DNA of 64,000 nucleotides. Source: Ochrobactrum chromiisoli (GTDB taxonomy: Bacteria > Pseudomonadota > Alphaproteobacteria > Rhizobiales > Rhizobiaceae). This document shows positions 1 through 8,035 of the stretch, in pieces; position 1 is the stretch's first letter, and every line of letters begins with the position of its first letter. The stretch lies in the NCBI RefSeq assembly GCF_026241335.1, contig NZ_JAPHAV010000013.1, positions 44,206-108,205 on the forward strand, given 5' to 3'. The translations under genes were made by a program, and so were the position numbers. Under the pieces are notes generated by a model. It saw only the letters and a list, made by a program, of their open reading frames with translations. It was not told the origin of the DNA and did no database searches.

Positions 1-1
1 T

Positions 2-154
2 GAAAAGACGTTCTGTTACGTCGAGACCCCTTTGGGGCTGATGACCGCGAGCCTGCAGAACCAGACAACCGGTGCGGATGTTGGCCTCGTTGCGGGGGAG
101 GAGGTTGTACTCACCTGGCGGCCAGAAGACACCATCGCGTTTCCGTCTACGTGA
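2..154 (+). CDS. ABC-transporter ATPase, C-terminal end (partial)
   Basis: An open frame enters from the left edge and stops with TGA at 152-154, giving 50 residues. The last residues read like the TOBE domain that closes PotA/UgpC-type importer ATPases: a short beta-rich stretch with EEVVLTWRPED followed by a few polar residues. In that family the domain follows the nucleotide-binding domain and senses or stabilises the complex. The gene lies on the same strand as the three hydrolases that follow, so it may be the ATPase of an importer for their substrate (spermidine/putrescine-type importers often sit in pyrimidine or ureide operons). Only the tail is visible, so substrate and family are inferences. 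Confidence 0.55.
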   Translation, partial: EKTFCYVETPLGLMTASLQNQTTGADVGLVAGEEVVLTWRPEDTIAFPST

Positions 155-180
155 GGTCAACATCAAGAAGATCTGACCAA

Positions 181-226
181 CCAGTATTCTGAAAAATCTT
201 CCGAAGGATTGCGCCCAGTATTCTGA
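181..226. repeat. 12-bp direct repeat, 34-bp spacing, in a gene-free gap
   Basis: CCAGTATTCTGA occurs at 181-192 and again at 215-226. The 155-393 gap between the ATPase tail and the first hydrolase has no convincing gene. Regularly spaced repeats of this kind are found at the ends of IS21-type elements, and the IS21-type end at 7874-7928 has the same 34-bp spacing but a different sequence. This could be a worn IS end or an operator pair; the sequence does not decide. Confidence 0.3.
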
Positions 227-393
227 GGTGGCGGATACGTGCTCCTTTATTTGGGACAATTGAGTTTAGCAAGCATGTCACGCCGCAGTTCGAGGAATAA
301 GCGGATGCCCGGTTTCCTCAAGTTGCAGCAGCTAGGATAGGGCCTGTTCTTAGCGCTCACGCTACACATCCATGACTATGCCAACCCAGCACA

Positions 394-1653
394 ATGGTAA
401 CTATGACCAATAAAATTTCAGATTTGCGCATCGATTCCAACCGTCTCTGGGCGGATTTGGCGGCAATGGCCGAAATAGGCCCCGGTACTTGTGGAGGGAA
501 TAACCGGCAAACTCTGACAGATGCCGACCGCGACGGGAGACTTTTGTTTCAATCGTGGTGCGAGGCGGCAGGATGCATCATGAGCATCGATTCCATGGGC
601 AATATGTTTGCCCGGCGCGCCGGCACTGACCCGGACGCCATGGCGGTGATGCTTGGAAGTCATCTTGATACGCAACCGACGGGCGGTCGCTATGATGGCG
701 TGCTCGGCGTTCTGGCCGGACTGGAGGTAGTACGAACCTTAAACGATCGTGGGATCCAGACGAAGCGCCCCATCGAAGTTGTCAATTGGACCAACGAGGA
801 GGGGGCTCGTTTCGCACCTCCCATGCTCGCGTCTGGTGTCTTTGCCGGGGTCTACGACCAGGAATGGGCTTATGCTCGAACGGATGCGGAAGGGCTTTGT
901 CTGGGCGACGAATTGGAACGAATTGGCTTCAAGGGCCCCGGTCCCCGCGTCGCCAGCATACCTTATGCCTATTTAGAGCTTCATATCGAGCAGGGACCCA
1001 TCCTCGAGGATGAGGGCATTGACATTGGCGTGGTTACTCACGGTCAGGGGCTGAAGTGGCTTCGCGTGACGTTGATCGGTCAAGAGGCACATGCCGGTTC
1101 GACGCCGATGACCAGACGCGTTAATGCTGCTCTCGGCGTAGCACGAATAACAGAGCTGGTAGAACGGATCGCTCTGGATCACGCTCCAAATGGCGTGGGG
1201 ACTGTCGGGCAGATGAATGTTCATCCTAACTCGCCCAATATCGTGCCAGGCAAGGCCACCCTAACAGTGGATTTTCGGCATCCACAGAAGGAAATGCTCA
1301 TCAACATGGAGGCACGCTTCCAGGCTGGTGTGGCAATCATAGCGGAAGATATTGGACTTGAGGTCGCAATTGAGGACGTCGGCGGGTTCGATCCAGTCGC
1401 TTTCGATACCAATCTCCTGACGCAAGTTCGCGAAGCGGCGGAAGCGCTTGGCCTGTCTCATCGCGATATCGTCTCCGGTGCAGGTCACGATGCCTGCTGG
1501 ATAAACCGCGTAGCGCCGACCGCGATGATTTTCTGCCCCTGTATCGACGGTCTCAGTCACAACGAGAAAGAAGAGATATCCCCCGAATGGGCCGCTGCTG
1601 GCACTAACGTCCTCCTTCACACGGCCCTCGAAGCTGCGGGTATCGAAACCTAA
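394..1653 (+). CDS. Zn-dependent amidohydrolase, N-carbamoyl amino acid hydrolase / beta-ureidopropionase type (M20)
   Basis: A 419-residue protein, normal length for the M20 allantoate amidohydrolase/carbamoylase family. Visible hallmarks are GSHLDTQPTGGRYDG near residue 88 (metal-binding His and Asp), TNEEGARF near 132 (Glu pair acting as base and metal ligand), and LELHIEQGP near 195 (metal-binding His). Enzymes of this family cleave N-carbamoyl groups from beta-alanine, amino acids or allantoate, releasing CO2 and ammonia in the cytoplasm. The gene is followed 42 bp later by a dihydropyrimidinase, whose product (an N-carbamoyl-beta-amino acid) is the usual substrate, so a reductive pyrimidine or hydantoin pathway is likely. 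A second in-frame ATG at 403 is an equally good start; no strong ribosome site separates them. Confidence 0.85.
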   Translation: MVTMTNKISDLRIDSNRLWADLAAMAEIGPGTCGGNNRQTLTDADRDGRLLFQSWCEAAGCIMSIDSMGNMFARRAGTDPDAMAVMLGSHLDTQPTGGRYDGVLGVLAGLEVVRTLNDRGIQTKRPIEVVNWTNEEGARFAPPMLASGVFAGVYDQEWAYARTDAEGLCLGDELERIGFKGPGPRVASIPYAYLELHIEQGPILEDEGIDIGVVTHGQGLKWLRVTLIGQEAHAGSTPMTRRVNAALGVARITELVERIALDHAPNGVGTVGQMNVHPNSPNIVPGKATLTVDFRHPQKEMLINMEARFQAGVAIIAEDIGLEVAIEDVGGFDPVAFDTNLLTQVREAAEALGLSHRDIVSGAGHDACWINRVAPTAMIFCPCIDGLSHNEKEEISPEWAAAGTNVLLHTALEAAGIET

Positions 1654-1695
1654 CCCCAATTACTGACCACGCCAATAGACACAAGGGAGAAAACG

Positions 1696-3153
1696 ATGTC
1701 GACAGTGATCAAAGGCGGAACCATTATCGCCGCTGACCGCAGCTACAAGGCTGATATCCTCATTGAGGGAGAGACCATTGCGGCCCTCGGCCCCAACCTT
1801 TCCGGCGACAAGGTAGTTGACGCGACGGATGCCTACATCATTCCCGGGGGAATTGACCCGCATACCCATTTCGAAATGCCATTCATGGGCACCACTGCGG
1901 CGGAGACGTGGGAAAGTGGCACTTTCGCGGCGCTGTCAGGCGGTACGACACTTGCCGTGGATTTCGTGATCCCTGACGAAGAGGGCCTTCTCAAGGCGGT
2001 TGATCGTTGGGAGGCACGCGCGGCCCAGCAGGCATGCACCGACTATTCTTATCACATGTGCATCACGGGCTGGTCCGAGGAAATCTTCCACGACATGGCC
2101 AAAGTGGTCGATCGCGGTATAAATACTTTTAAACATTTCATGGCCTATAAGGGCGCATTGATGGTCAATGATGATGAAATGTTCGCTTCTTTCCAGCGAT
2201 GTGCCGCGCTTGGAGCGTTGCCTTTGGTACATGCCGAAAACGGCGACATCATCGCCTCTCTGCAACAGAAATATTTGGAGGAGGGGATCTATGGCCCTGA
2301 GGGACACGCGTTTTCGCGCCCTCCCGAGGTCGAGGGCGAGGCTACCAACCGCGCGATCATGATCGCCGATGCCGCCGGGGTTCCGATTTACATTGTTCAT
2401 GTTTCCAGCGAGCAGGCTCATGAGGCGATTCGACGGGCGCGCCAGAATGGAATGCGGGTCTATGGCGAACCCCTCATCCAACACCTTACGCTCGACGAGA
2501 CGGAATACTCCAACAGGGATTGGGACTATGCGGCACAGCGCGTTATGTCGCCTCCTTTCCGTGCAAAGTCGCATCAGGACAGTCTTTGGGCGGGGCTGAT
2601 GTCAGGGTCGCTTCAGGTGGTGGCGACTGATCACTGTGCTTTCACAACGAAGCAGAAGCGCGTTGGGCTCGCCAATTTCGCTAAGATTCCCAACGGGACG
2701 GGTGGTATCGAGGATCGTCTATCAGTGTTGTGGACGCACGGAGTTGAAACCGGCAGGCTGACGCCGAACGAGTTCGTGGCGGTGACGTCGACGAATATTG
2801 CGCGGATACTCAACATCTATCCACGCAAAGGAGCAATCCTGCCTGGTTCTGACGCCGACCTCGTCGTCTGGGATCCGAAACTTTCAAAGACAATTTCTGC
2901 AACCACGCAGAAATCGATCATAGACTACAATGTCTTTGAAGGGTTCGAAGTGCGAGGGCGACCACGTTATACGCTTTCTCGAGGCGAGGTCGTATGGGCT
3001 GAGGGCCGTAACACCCCCGCCATTCCCGGCCGCGGCAAGCTTATCCGGCGCGCGCCTTTTCCAGCTGTCAATCGTGCATTGTCGACATGGAAAGAGCTCA
3101 CTGCTCCCCGAGCTGTAACACGAACGACCGAGCATATGCCTAACGGCGTTTAA
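1696..3153 (+). CDS. hydA: dihydropyrimidinase / hydantoinase
   Basis: A 485-residue cyclic amidohydrolase. GGIDPHTHFEMPF (about residue 51) carries the HxH metal pair, FKHFMAYKG (about residue 144) carries the lysine that becomes carboxylated to bridge the two zinc ions, VHAENGD and IVHVSSEQAHEAI supply further metal His, and VATDHCAF supplies the catalytic Asp. The family opens the ring of 5,6-dihydrouracil, dihydrothymine or 5-substituted hydantoins. The start at 1696 is preceded by GGGAG at a good distance. It lies between the carbamoylase-type hydrolase and a deaminase-like amidohydrolase on the same strand, as in pyrimidine catabolic operons. No dihydropyrimidine dehydrogenase is in view, so the physiological substrate could also be a hydantoin. 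Confidence 0.9.
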   Translation: MSTVIKGGTIIAADRSYKADILIEGETIAALGPNLSGDKVVDATDAYIIPGGIDPHTHFEMPFMGTTAAETWESGTFAALSGGTTLAVDFVIPDEEGLLKAVDRWEARAAQQACTDYSYHMCITGWSEEIFHDMAKVVDRGINTFKHFMAYKGALMVNDDEMFASFQRCAALGALPLVHAENGDIIASLQQKYLEEGIYGPEGHAFSRPPEVEGEATNRAIMIADAAGVPIYIVHVSSEQAHEAIRRARQNGMRVYGEPLIQHLTLDETEYSNRDWDYAAQRVMSPPFRAKSHQDSLWAGLMSGSLQVVATDHCAFTTKQKRVGLANFAKIPNGTGGIEDRLSVLWTHGVETGRLTPNEFVAVTSTNIARILNIYPRKGAILPGSDADLVVWDPKLSKTISATTQKSIIDYNVFEGFEVRGRPRYTLSRGEVVWAEGRNTPAIPGRGKLIRRAPFPAVNRALSTWKELTAPRAVTRTTEHMPNGV

Positions 3154-3237
3154 GCATCGCGTCCTTCATACTTAGTAGAATCCGTCGGCTAAGGCCAACC
3201 CATTAACTGATAATCTGTTTTTCTGGAGGAACTCCCC

Positions 3238-4677
3238 ATGGCAGGCGACCATATGCATAACAATGACTGTGTCATTGAGGCTGGTTGGGCTCTCGTGACG
3301 CGAGGTGACACACAGCAACTCGAACGCGATGTTTCGATCATTATTCGCGGTAACGAAATTGTCGACATCAAACCAGGGCGTGTGCGTGGGTGGGAGGTTC
3401 GTGTAGACGCGAGTGATTGCGTTGTGCTGCCGGGATTTATTTCAGGTCACACTCATACAGCAGTTAGCAGTCCTGCCCGAGGGCTCATTGAGGGCGGCCG
3501 TTTCATGGATCGTCCCGTCGAAATGGCTATGAAACTTGACGATGAAGATCTTGACGCACTGACTGCTTACAACATGGCTGAAATTCTCAAGTCCGGCTGT
3601 ACCACATTCGTCGAGATGAGTGCATCGGTACGGCACGCTGAGTCGTTTGAAAGGGTGGCTCGCGCCTGGGGGGTGAGAGCTTATATTAGTGTCATAGCTC
3701 CCAATATGGAGCGTCTTTATAAGCTCTGGTACAGAGACGATGATCAAATGCTATTTGATTCAGTTCCTGAAACGCTGCGCGAAATTGAGGCTGCCAAACA
3801 GTTTGGATTAGCGCTTAACAAGGCCGACGGCGATTTGTTGCGTGGGCAAATGGCTATTCATGCAGCTGACACGCATACCCCGGAGACGTTGAAGGCAGCG
3901 CAGATTGCTGCCAACGAACTTGGCAACGGAATCCACATTCATCTTGCCCAGCGCATTAGGGAAGTGGAAATTTGCGAGCGTTTGTGGGGGATGCGACCGG
4001 TAGCTTGGCTTGAAAGTTTAGGGTTCTTTTCACAACAGCCAGTCATCGCGGCGCATCTCTATCAAATGGATATGGTCAAAGACCCCGAAATTTTGAAGCG
4101 GCACGGCGTGAATTTTGTGCATTGTGCATGCATGGCGAGCCTCCTGCATCAAGGTACGCAACCTTTTCCTGAAGCACTGGCGAGCGGGCTCAATATCTCA
4201 CTAGGTATAGATCAGCTTTCGAATGACTACATGGAAAATATTAAGTTGGCGACTCTCAATGGTCAGTTGCGTACAAATTTGTTGGAAAAATATTCGAAGG
4301 CAAAGATGCAGCGGCCCCAGATTATGGACGCCGTAAACGCCGCCACCGTTGGGGGTGCCAAGATGCTTCAGCGCGACGATCTTGGTAGGCTGGCCCCTGG
4401 AGCGAAGGCAGACCTCTGCGCAATCGATGTTACCAAGCCACTGGGAGGAGTGGGGGCACTTCCTCCCGAGCCATTGCACCACTTGCTCTATTCTAGTGGC
4501 CGTAATGTTCGGCATGTGATGACCAATGGCCGTTTCCAAGTTCTTCGGGGAAACCTGATCGTTGCCGATGAAGAACGCGTCATTGCCGAAGGCGGGCGGG
4601 TCAGCCAACAAATATGGAAGCTTCTGGAAAACCAGAACTGGTTTACGGCTGCGCCGCCGTCTAACTCCCGAGGGTAG
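3238..4677 (+). CDS. amidohydrolase of the cytosine deaminase / ATZ-TRZ group
   Basis: A 479-residue metal-dependent hydrolase. GHTHT near residue 67 is the first metal site, HIHLAQ near 230 and IAAHL near 260 supply His, and LGIDQLSND near 322 supplies the catalytic Asp, the order expected for the mononuclear deaminase branch (cytosine deaminase, SsnA, atrazine/hydroxyatrazine hydrolases). The C-terminal GRLAPGAKADLCAID is the usual beta-sandwich return. A strong GGAGG lies just before the ATG at 3238. It is the last gene of the run started by the two ureide/pyrimidine hydrolases, 84 bp downstream, so deamination or dechlorination of a pyrimidine- or guanidine-like ring is plausible. The exact substrate cannot be read from sequence. 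Confidence 0.8.
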   Translation: MAGDHMHNNDCVIEAGWALVTRGDTQQLERDVSIIIRGNEIVDIKPGRVRGWEVRVDASDCVVLPGFISGHTHTAVSSPARGLIEGGRFMDRPVEMAMKLDDEDLDALTAYNMAEILKSGCTTFVEMSASVRHAESFERVARAWGVRAYISVIAPNMERLYKLWYRDDDQMLFDSVPETLREIEAAKQFGLALNKADGDLLRGQMAIHAADTHTPETLKAAQIAANELGNGIHIHLAQRIREVEICERLWGMRPVAWLESLGFFSQQPVIAAHLYQMDMVKDPEILKRHGVNFVHCACMASLLHQGTQPFPEALASGLNISLGIDQLSNDYMENIKLATLNGQLRTNLLEKYSKAKMQRPQIMDAVNAATVGGAKMLQRDDLGRLAPGAKADLCAIDVTKPLGGVGALPPEPLHHLLYSSGRNVRHVMTNGRFQVLRGNLIVADEERVIAEGGRVSQQIWKLLENQNWFTAAPPSNSRG

Positions 4678-4685
4678 CTTATACC

Positions 4686-4713
4686 GCCCATCGCCAGGGG
4701 CCTGGCGGTGGGC
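4686..4713 (+). terminator. GC-rich hairpin after the hydrolase operon
   Basis: A 12-bp stem (4686-4697 with 4702-4713, one T-G wobble) and a 4-nt loop begins eight bases after the stop codon of the last hydrolase. There is no T run, so it is a weak intrinsic terminator candidate or an mRNA 3'-end stabiliser. Confidence 0.5.
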
Positions 4714-5324
4714 GTTCCAGTCGCTTGCGCGTGAGCGCTTAAGAATGATTGTATTTTGAGCAGGAATTATAGCTTTAGAGCTAGTTTGCCTGCAGTGGTA
4801 TTCTTTGCCTTCTGCATTCTGAAAAGAAGACTAAGCAATCATCCCCCCGTTCTTTCACTTCCTCCTGATGAAAGCATCCTCTGTCTTGAAAGTGAAGGTG
4901 CTCGATTCACTGGCGGAGCTGCACTGCTCTAACCCGTTATTAAGGGGAAGGGGAGGGTAATTTTATGTCTTTTGAAAAATTTAAATTCGGAAAAAATGTA
5001 AACAAATGTAAACAGCACTTTTAGATGCTGTTATAATAAAAACAATCAGTTAGCTTTATTTTAAGCCCATTTTACACTTTTTTTGAAAATTGAGAGTTTT
5101 AGTCCAATTAAGTCGCCATTTATTGCAGCTCAATCCCTTGAGATGACCTTGTTCTTACTCAGAAATGGTTGTTGAAGCTGGGCGGATTGAACGTGTGTAC
5201 ACTCGTTTCGTGCGAAGCTGGAACAGCCTGCTTAGTGGCTTCCATCATAAATTTGAATCAAACCGGCTGATCAGATTCATAAAACTCGTTGGACGCTCAT
5301 GGTGCAAAAGATGACAATGGGTCC
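4714..5324. other. AT-rich intergenic stretch
   Basis: About 600 bases without a credible gene. It is distinctly AT-rich from about 4960 to 5140, with a perfect 10-bp tandem duplication (4994-5013, unit AAATGTAAAC). It marks the passage from the operon into the WGR/mobile-element zone. Confidence 0.5.
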
Positions 5325-5597
5325 ATGGAGCAGAGTAGACCCACAATAGTGCATCTTCGCCGTATCGACCCCAGCCAGAACATGTCTCGCTTTTATAGCC
5401 TGGAGATGCAGCCAACCTTGTTTGGTGAAGTGTCTGTCATCCGCCACTGGGGAAGGATTGGTAGTTCTGGTCAAACCATGCATGAGCCGTTTGATAGCCA
5501 AGAAGACGCAGCGAGGAAGTTCAGCCATCTCAGGCAAGTTAAAATCCGGAAGGGCTATTGTCGGGCTGAAAAAAAGGGTAGTGATTACACAGCCTGA
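5325..5597 (+). CDS. small WGR-domain protein
   Basis: A 90-residue protein from the ATG at 5325; an upstream in-frame ATG at 5289 would add 12 residues that look unlike the family. Almost the whole chain is one WGR domain: RFYSLEMQPTLFGEVSVIRH, then HWGRIGS, then a pattern of hydrophobic and basic residues ending in KIRKGY. WGR domains occur in poly(ADP-ribose) polymerases and in stand-alone bacterial proteins and can bind nucleic acid. The role of these tiny stand-alone versions, common on rhizobial plasmids and islands, is not established. A second WGR protein occurs at 33048-33290. The gene ends three bases before a Tn3-type terminal repeat candidate. Confidence 0.75.
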   Translation: MEQSRPTIVHLRRIDPSQNMSRFYSLEMQPTLFGEVSVIRHWGRIGSSGQTMHEPFDSQEDAARKFSHLRQVKIRKGYCRAEKKGSDYTA

Positions 5598-5600
5598 CTA

Positions 5601-5638
5601 GGGGTAGGTTCAGGATACGTGTAAAAACCGGTCACAAG
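5601..5638. repeat. candidate 38-bp Tn3-family terminal repeat (left)
   Basis: The 38 bases start with GGGG and end with AAG, the terminal pattern of Tn3-family ends, and they overlap the stop codon of the resolvase at 5632. The complete element at 34682 has the same geometry, its repeat overlapping the resolvase stop. No matching right-hand copy was found, because the transposase side is destroyed. Confidence 0.5.
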
Positions 5639-6252
5639 GCGTTTTTCTGGCCTAATCGGACGCGCTTTGTGATCTCCCCGACGCGGCCGCGGCTTACCCT
5701 TTGGCCGATTTTCTCATAAATTTTGCGAATGCTGAGATCGCTAGAGGCGGCAAGGGTTTCGATTTCGTGGATCAGCCAAGGTGCAAGCGGAGGGCGTCCG
5801 AGATGCTTGCCGCGCGCAGCTGCCGCTTTCATGCCGGCGGTGACGCGCTCGCTGATCAAAGAGGATTCCAGCTCGGCCATCGCGCCAATGATCGTGAACA
5901 TTGCGCGCCCCATGGGACTTGCGGTATCGATCTGATCCTGAACGCTGATGAAGCGCACTCCGAGATGATCGAATTCCTCGAGTGCAGTCAGAAGGTGGCG
6001 GGTGGAACGGGCGAAACGATCAAATTTCCAAACCAGAACGCAATCGACCTCCCGGTTGCGAACGCTCGCCATCAGCGCGTTGAGCCTGGGACGTCCCTCG
6101 CGACGGCCTGAGACGGCGATGTCGCAGTAATCTCCGACGATTTGCAATCCTGCACGATCAGCATAACCGAGAAGGCCGTCATATTGCAGATCCGGCTTCT
6201 GATCGGGTGTCGAGACACGCAGATAGAGTGCCGCGCGGTTTTTGGGTTGCAT
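5632..6252 (-). CDS. tnpR: serine recombinase (Tn3-family resolvase)
   Basis: A 206-residue protein from the ATG at 6252. RAALYLRVSTPDQ at the N-terminus carries the nucleophilic serine, VDCVLVWKFDRFARS and MAELESSLISERVTAGM are the conserved catalytic-core segments, and a C-terminal helix-turn-helix (about residues 155-195) follows GRPP. It resolves the cointegrate formed by replicative Tn3 transposition at the res site in the adjacent 118-bp gap. It is divergent from the truncated transposase at 6371, the standard tnpR-tnpA arrangement. The frame is open upstream to 6330, but that extension is low-complexity and unlike the family. Confidence 0.85.
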   Translation of the reverse strand: MQPKNRAALYLRVSTPDQKPDLQYDGLLGYADRAGLQIVGDYCDIAVSGRREGRPRLNALMASVRNREVDCVLVWKFDRFARSTRHLLTALEEFDHLGVRFISVQDQIDTASPMGRAMFTIIGAMAELESSLISERVTAGMKAAAARGKHLGRPPLAPWLIHEIETLAASSDLSIRKIYEKIGQRVSRGRVGEITKRVRLGQKNAL

Positions 6253-6370
6253 GCGACGGCGGCTCCGTCCGGAAATGTCTTCCTTTTCGGACAACGAATC
6301 GCTATCTCCTAACGCCTTCATTTTACGCATGTTTCGCCACCCCTTCGGCGCACCCTTTTCTGGACACCTT
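6253..6370. promoter_or_regulatory. divergent promoter / presumed res site of the first Tn3 remnant
   Basis: The 118-bp gap between divergent resolvase and transposase genes is where Tn3-family elements keep res and both promoters. I inferred this from position and did not delimit subsites. Confidence 0.45.
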
Positions 6371-6709
6371 ATGACAGCTATTGACCGTACCGCCTACCCG
6401 CGCTCTGGAGAATGTCTCAGTCGGGAGGAACTGCAGCGCCGGTACTGTCTGAGTGAATCCGATCTTGTCTTCATTGACGGCAAGGCCCGTGGAACTTCTG
6501 GTCGCCTGACATTGGCAGTGCTGCTGAAGGCGCGCCAGGATGTGGGGTTCTTTCCCTCGCCGGGTGATCTGCACGCGCAGACCATCGCGTATCTGGCTTT
6601 GCAGCTTGGGTTGGAGGGGCCGTCGTCGCTGATCACTGAGACGACCGGTGCCAAGACGCTCTATCGTTATCGCGCGGCAGTACGCGCGTTCCTCAATGTC
6701 TCGCCTTAG
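6371..6709 (+). pseudogene. tnpA: Tn3-family transposase, N-terminal 112 residues only
   Basis: MTAIDRTAYPRSGECLS is followed by RRYCLSESDLVFI and a TLAVLLKARQDVGFFP segment, the N-terminal domain of Tn3 transposases (normally about 970-1000 residues). The frame closes at 6709, where an IS5-type element begins, so only a ninth of the protein remains. The catalytic DDE domain is gone and the element cannot transpose by itself. Confidence 0.8.
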
Positions 6710-6710
6710 T

Positions 6711-7626
6711 GCCCGACTCAAAATTGCAACCTTGCGATACGGCGTGTCATACGCCTGATTGACGAGATGAACATCCATGCCTCTGACGAGGCGATAGAGG
6801 CTTCCCAATCTTTAGCCAACCGACGGCAACGATTAAGCCAGGCGAAGGTTCGCTCAACGATCCACCGCCTGGGCAGAATTACAAAGCCTTTGGCCTGATC
6901 GGAGCGCTTGACGATTTCTATCGCCAGTGTCTCGATATGTGCCACAGCCGTTGTCAGCTTTTCGCCAGCATATCCGCCATCGGCAAAGAGTTTCCTCACC
7001 GTGGGGTGGTTTTGGCAGGCGCGCTCGATCAGATCTGGCGCACCGTCGCGGTCCTGAACGTCAGCACCATGCACGATGCCTTCCAACATGTTGCCTACCA
7101 TATCGGTTACGATATGGCGCTTGCGCCCTTTGATCTTTTTGCCTGCATCATAGCCGCGCGGACCACCAGCTTCTGTCGTCTTCACCGACTGGCTATCGAT
7201 AATGGCTGCCGTCGGCTCCGCCTTGCGGCCTTCGGACAGCCGTGTCATCGCAACCAGAATTTCATTGATAAGATCAAGCAAGCCGCTGTCGCGCATCCGG
7301 TAGAAATGGTACTGCACTGTCGTGAACGGCGGGAATTCCTTCGGCAACTGCGCCCATTGGCAGCCCGTTGTCGCCATATACTGGATCGCATTCCACAACG
7401 TACGTGGATCATGCTCGCGTGGACGTCCGACCTTGCTCATCGGCTGCAAAAGCGGCGCGACAACAGCCCATTCATCATCAGTACAGTCGCTTGTATAGCG
7501 TAAGCCTCGTCTGGCATAGTCGCGACGGGCGGTTTCAGTCCAGGCCATGTGATCCTCCGTAGTCTTGGTAAACCACAGAGAATCATAAACTCCTGAAATC
7601 GCTCAACTTAATTTTCGGTTCGGCTC
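6711..7626 (-). mobile_element. IS5-family insertion sequence, about 0.92 kb
   Basis: A single transposase gene fills the element. Imperfect ends can be aligned: inward from 6711 and inward from 7626 (opposite strand) 12 of 17 bases agree, sharing an AAAATT core, and both outer ends abut a TA dinucleotide, compatible with a TA target. The left flank is a Tn3 transposase and the right flank an IS21 transposase, so the two flanks do not come from one interrupted gene. An IS-mediated deletion after insertion would explain this. Ends are approximate to a few bases. Confidence 0.7.
6718..7548 (-). CDS. IS5-family transposase
   Basis: An intact 276-residue protein. The N-terminal LTDDEW-like region (CTDDEWAVVAPLLQP) and GRPREHDPR are typical of the IS427/IS1031-like branch. 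IDSQSVKT carries the first catalytic Asp, LFADGGYAG the second, and VERTFAWLNRCRRLAKDWE the DDE glutamate region. Unlike many relatives it needs no frameshift to be read through. It starts 78 bp from the right end of the element. Confidence 0.9.
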   Translation of the reverse strand: MAWTETARRDYARRGLRYTSDCTDDEWAVVAPLLQPMSKVGRPREHDPRTLWNAIQYMATTGCQWAQLPKEFPPFTTVQYHFYRMRDSGLLDLINEILVAMTRLSEGRKAEPTAAIIDSQSVKTTEAGGPRGYDAGKKIKGRKRHIVTDMVGNMLEGIVHGADVQDRDGAPDLIERACQNHPTVRKLFADGGYAGEKLTTAVAHIETLAIEIVKRSDQAKGFVILPRRWIVERTFAWLNRCRRLAKDWEASIASSEAWMFISSIRRMTRRIARLQF

Positions 7627-7822
7627 TAAGCCAACTCGACAGTTTATCCGCAAAAGGATCCAGCTTGCTTGGTCGCTCTGCAACCGTAAATGTCGGCTCA
7701 ATCGTTCCCGCGTTCAGATATTTGGTGATCGTGTTGCGTGAAAGACCGGTACGCCGGCTGATCTCCCGTATCGATTTCCTCTCGCGCAGTGCCATACGGC
7801 GGATGATGTTTAAAAGTCCCAT
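7627..7822 (-). pseudogene. istA: IS21 transposase IstA, N-terminal fragment
   Basis: From the ATG at 7822 the frame gives MGLLNIIRRMALRERKSI followed by SRRTGLSRNTITKYL, the helix-turn-helix that binds IS21 ends, and then FADKLSSWLRAE, after which the frame leaves the family and closes at 7583 inside the IS5 element. About 65 of roughly 500 residues survive, so it is non-functional. Confidence 0.8.
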
Positions 7823-7873
7823 GTGGATCACTCCGTTGCTCCCATCGCTCATAGCGGGGGAGTAGGTTCACAT

Positions 7874-7928
7874 GGCTCAATTCTCGATGGAAACTAGTCG
7901 CCCAACCGGCTCAGTTCCGCGTGAAAAC
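7874..7928. repeat. spaced terminal repeats of the IS21 end
   Basis: Two 21-bp copies (7874-7894 and 7908-7928), both starting GGCTCA and ending in a GAAAAC-like tail, are offset by exactly 34 bp. IS21 elements carry several such copies near their tips as IstA binding sites. Confidence 0.65.
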
Positions 7929-8035
7929 CAACAACCTCCGATTGAAATCGAAGGTCAGGTTACCCTTTAAATAAGGGGTCCCGTTTGGATGCCGATAACC
8001 CCTCAAATGGGGTCCTTATTCCATGCTTAATGACA

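Larger units (their letters stand above)
7627..8035 (-). mobile_element. IS21-family element, one end and istA start only
   Basis: The piece runs from an IS21-type tip at 8035 (TGTC on the minus strand) through spaced terminal repeats (7874-7928, plus a GGGGTCC-containing pair around 7975-8025) to the first third of istA, cut by the IS5 element at about 7627. istB and the other end are missing. The tip lies inside the glucoamylase-like gene read from 9136, which it truncates. Confidence 0.7.

Noticed and set aside
4768..4785. TAGCTTTAGAGCTAGT resembles part of a CRISPR/tracrRNA repeat.
   Set aside because: It occurs once, with no repeats, spacers or cas genes in the window.
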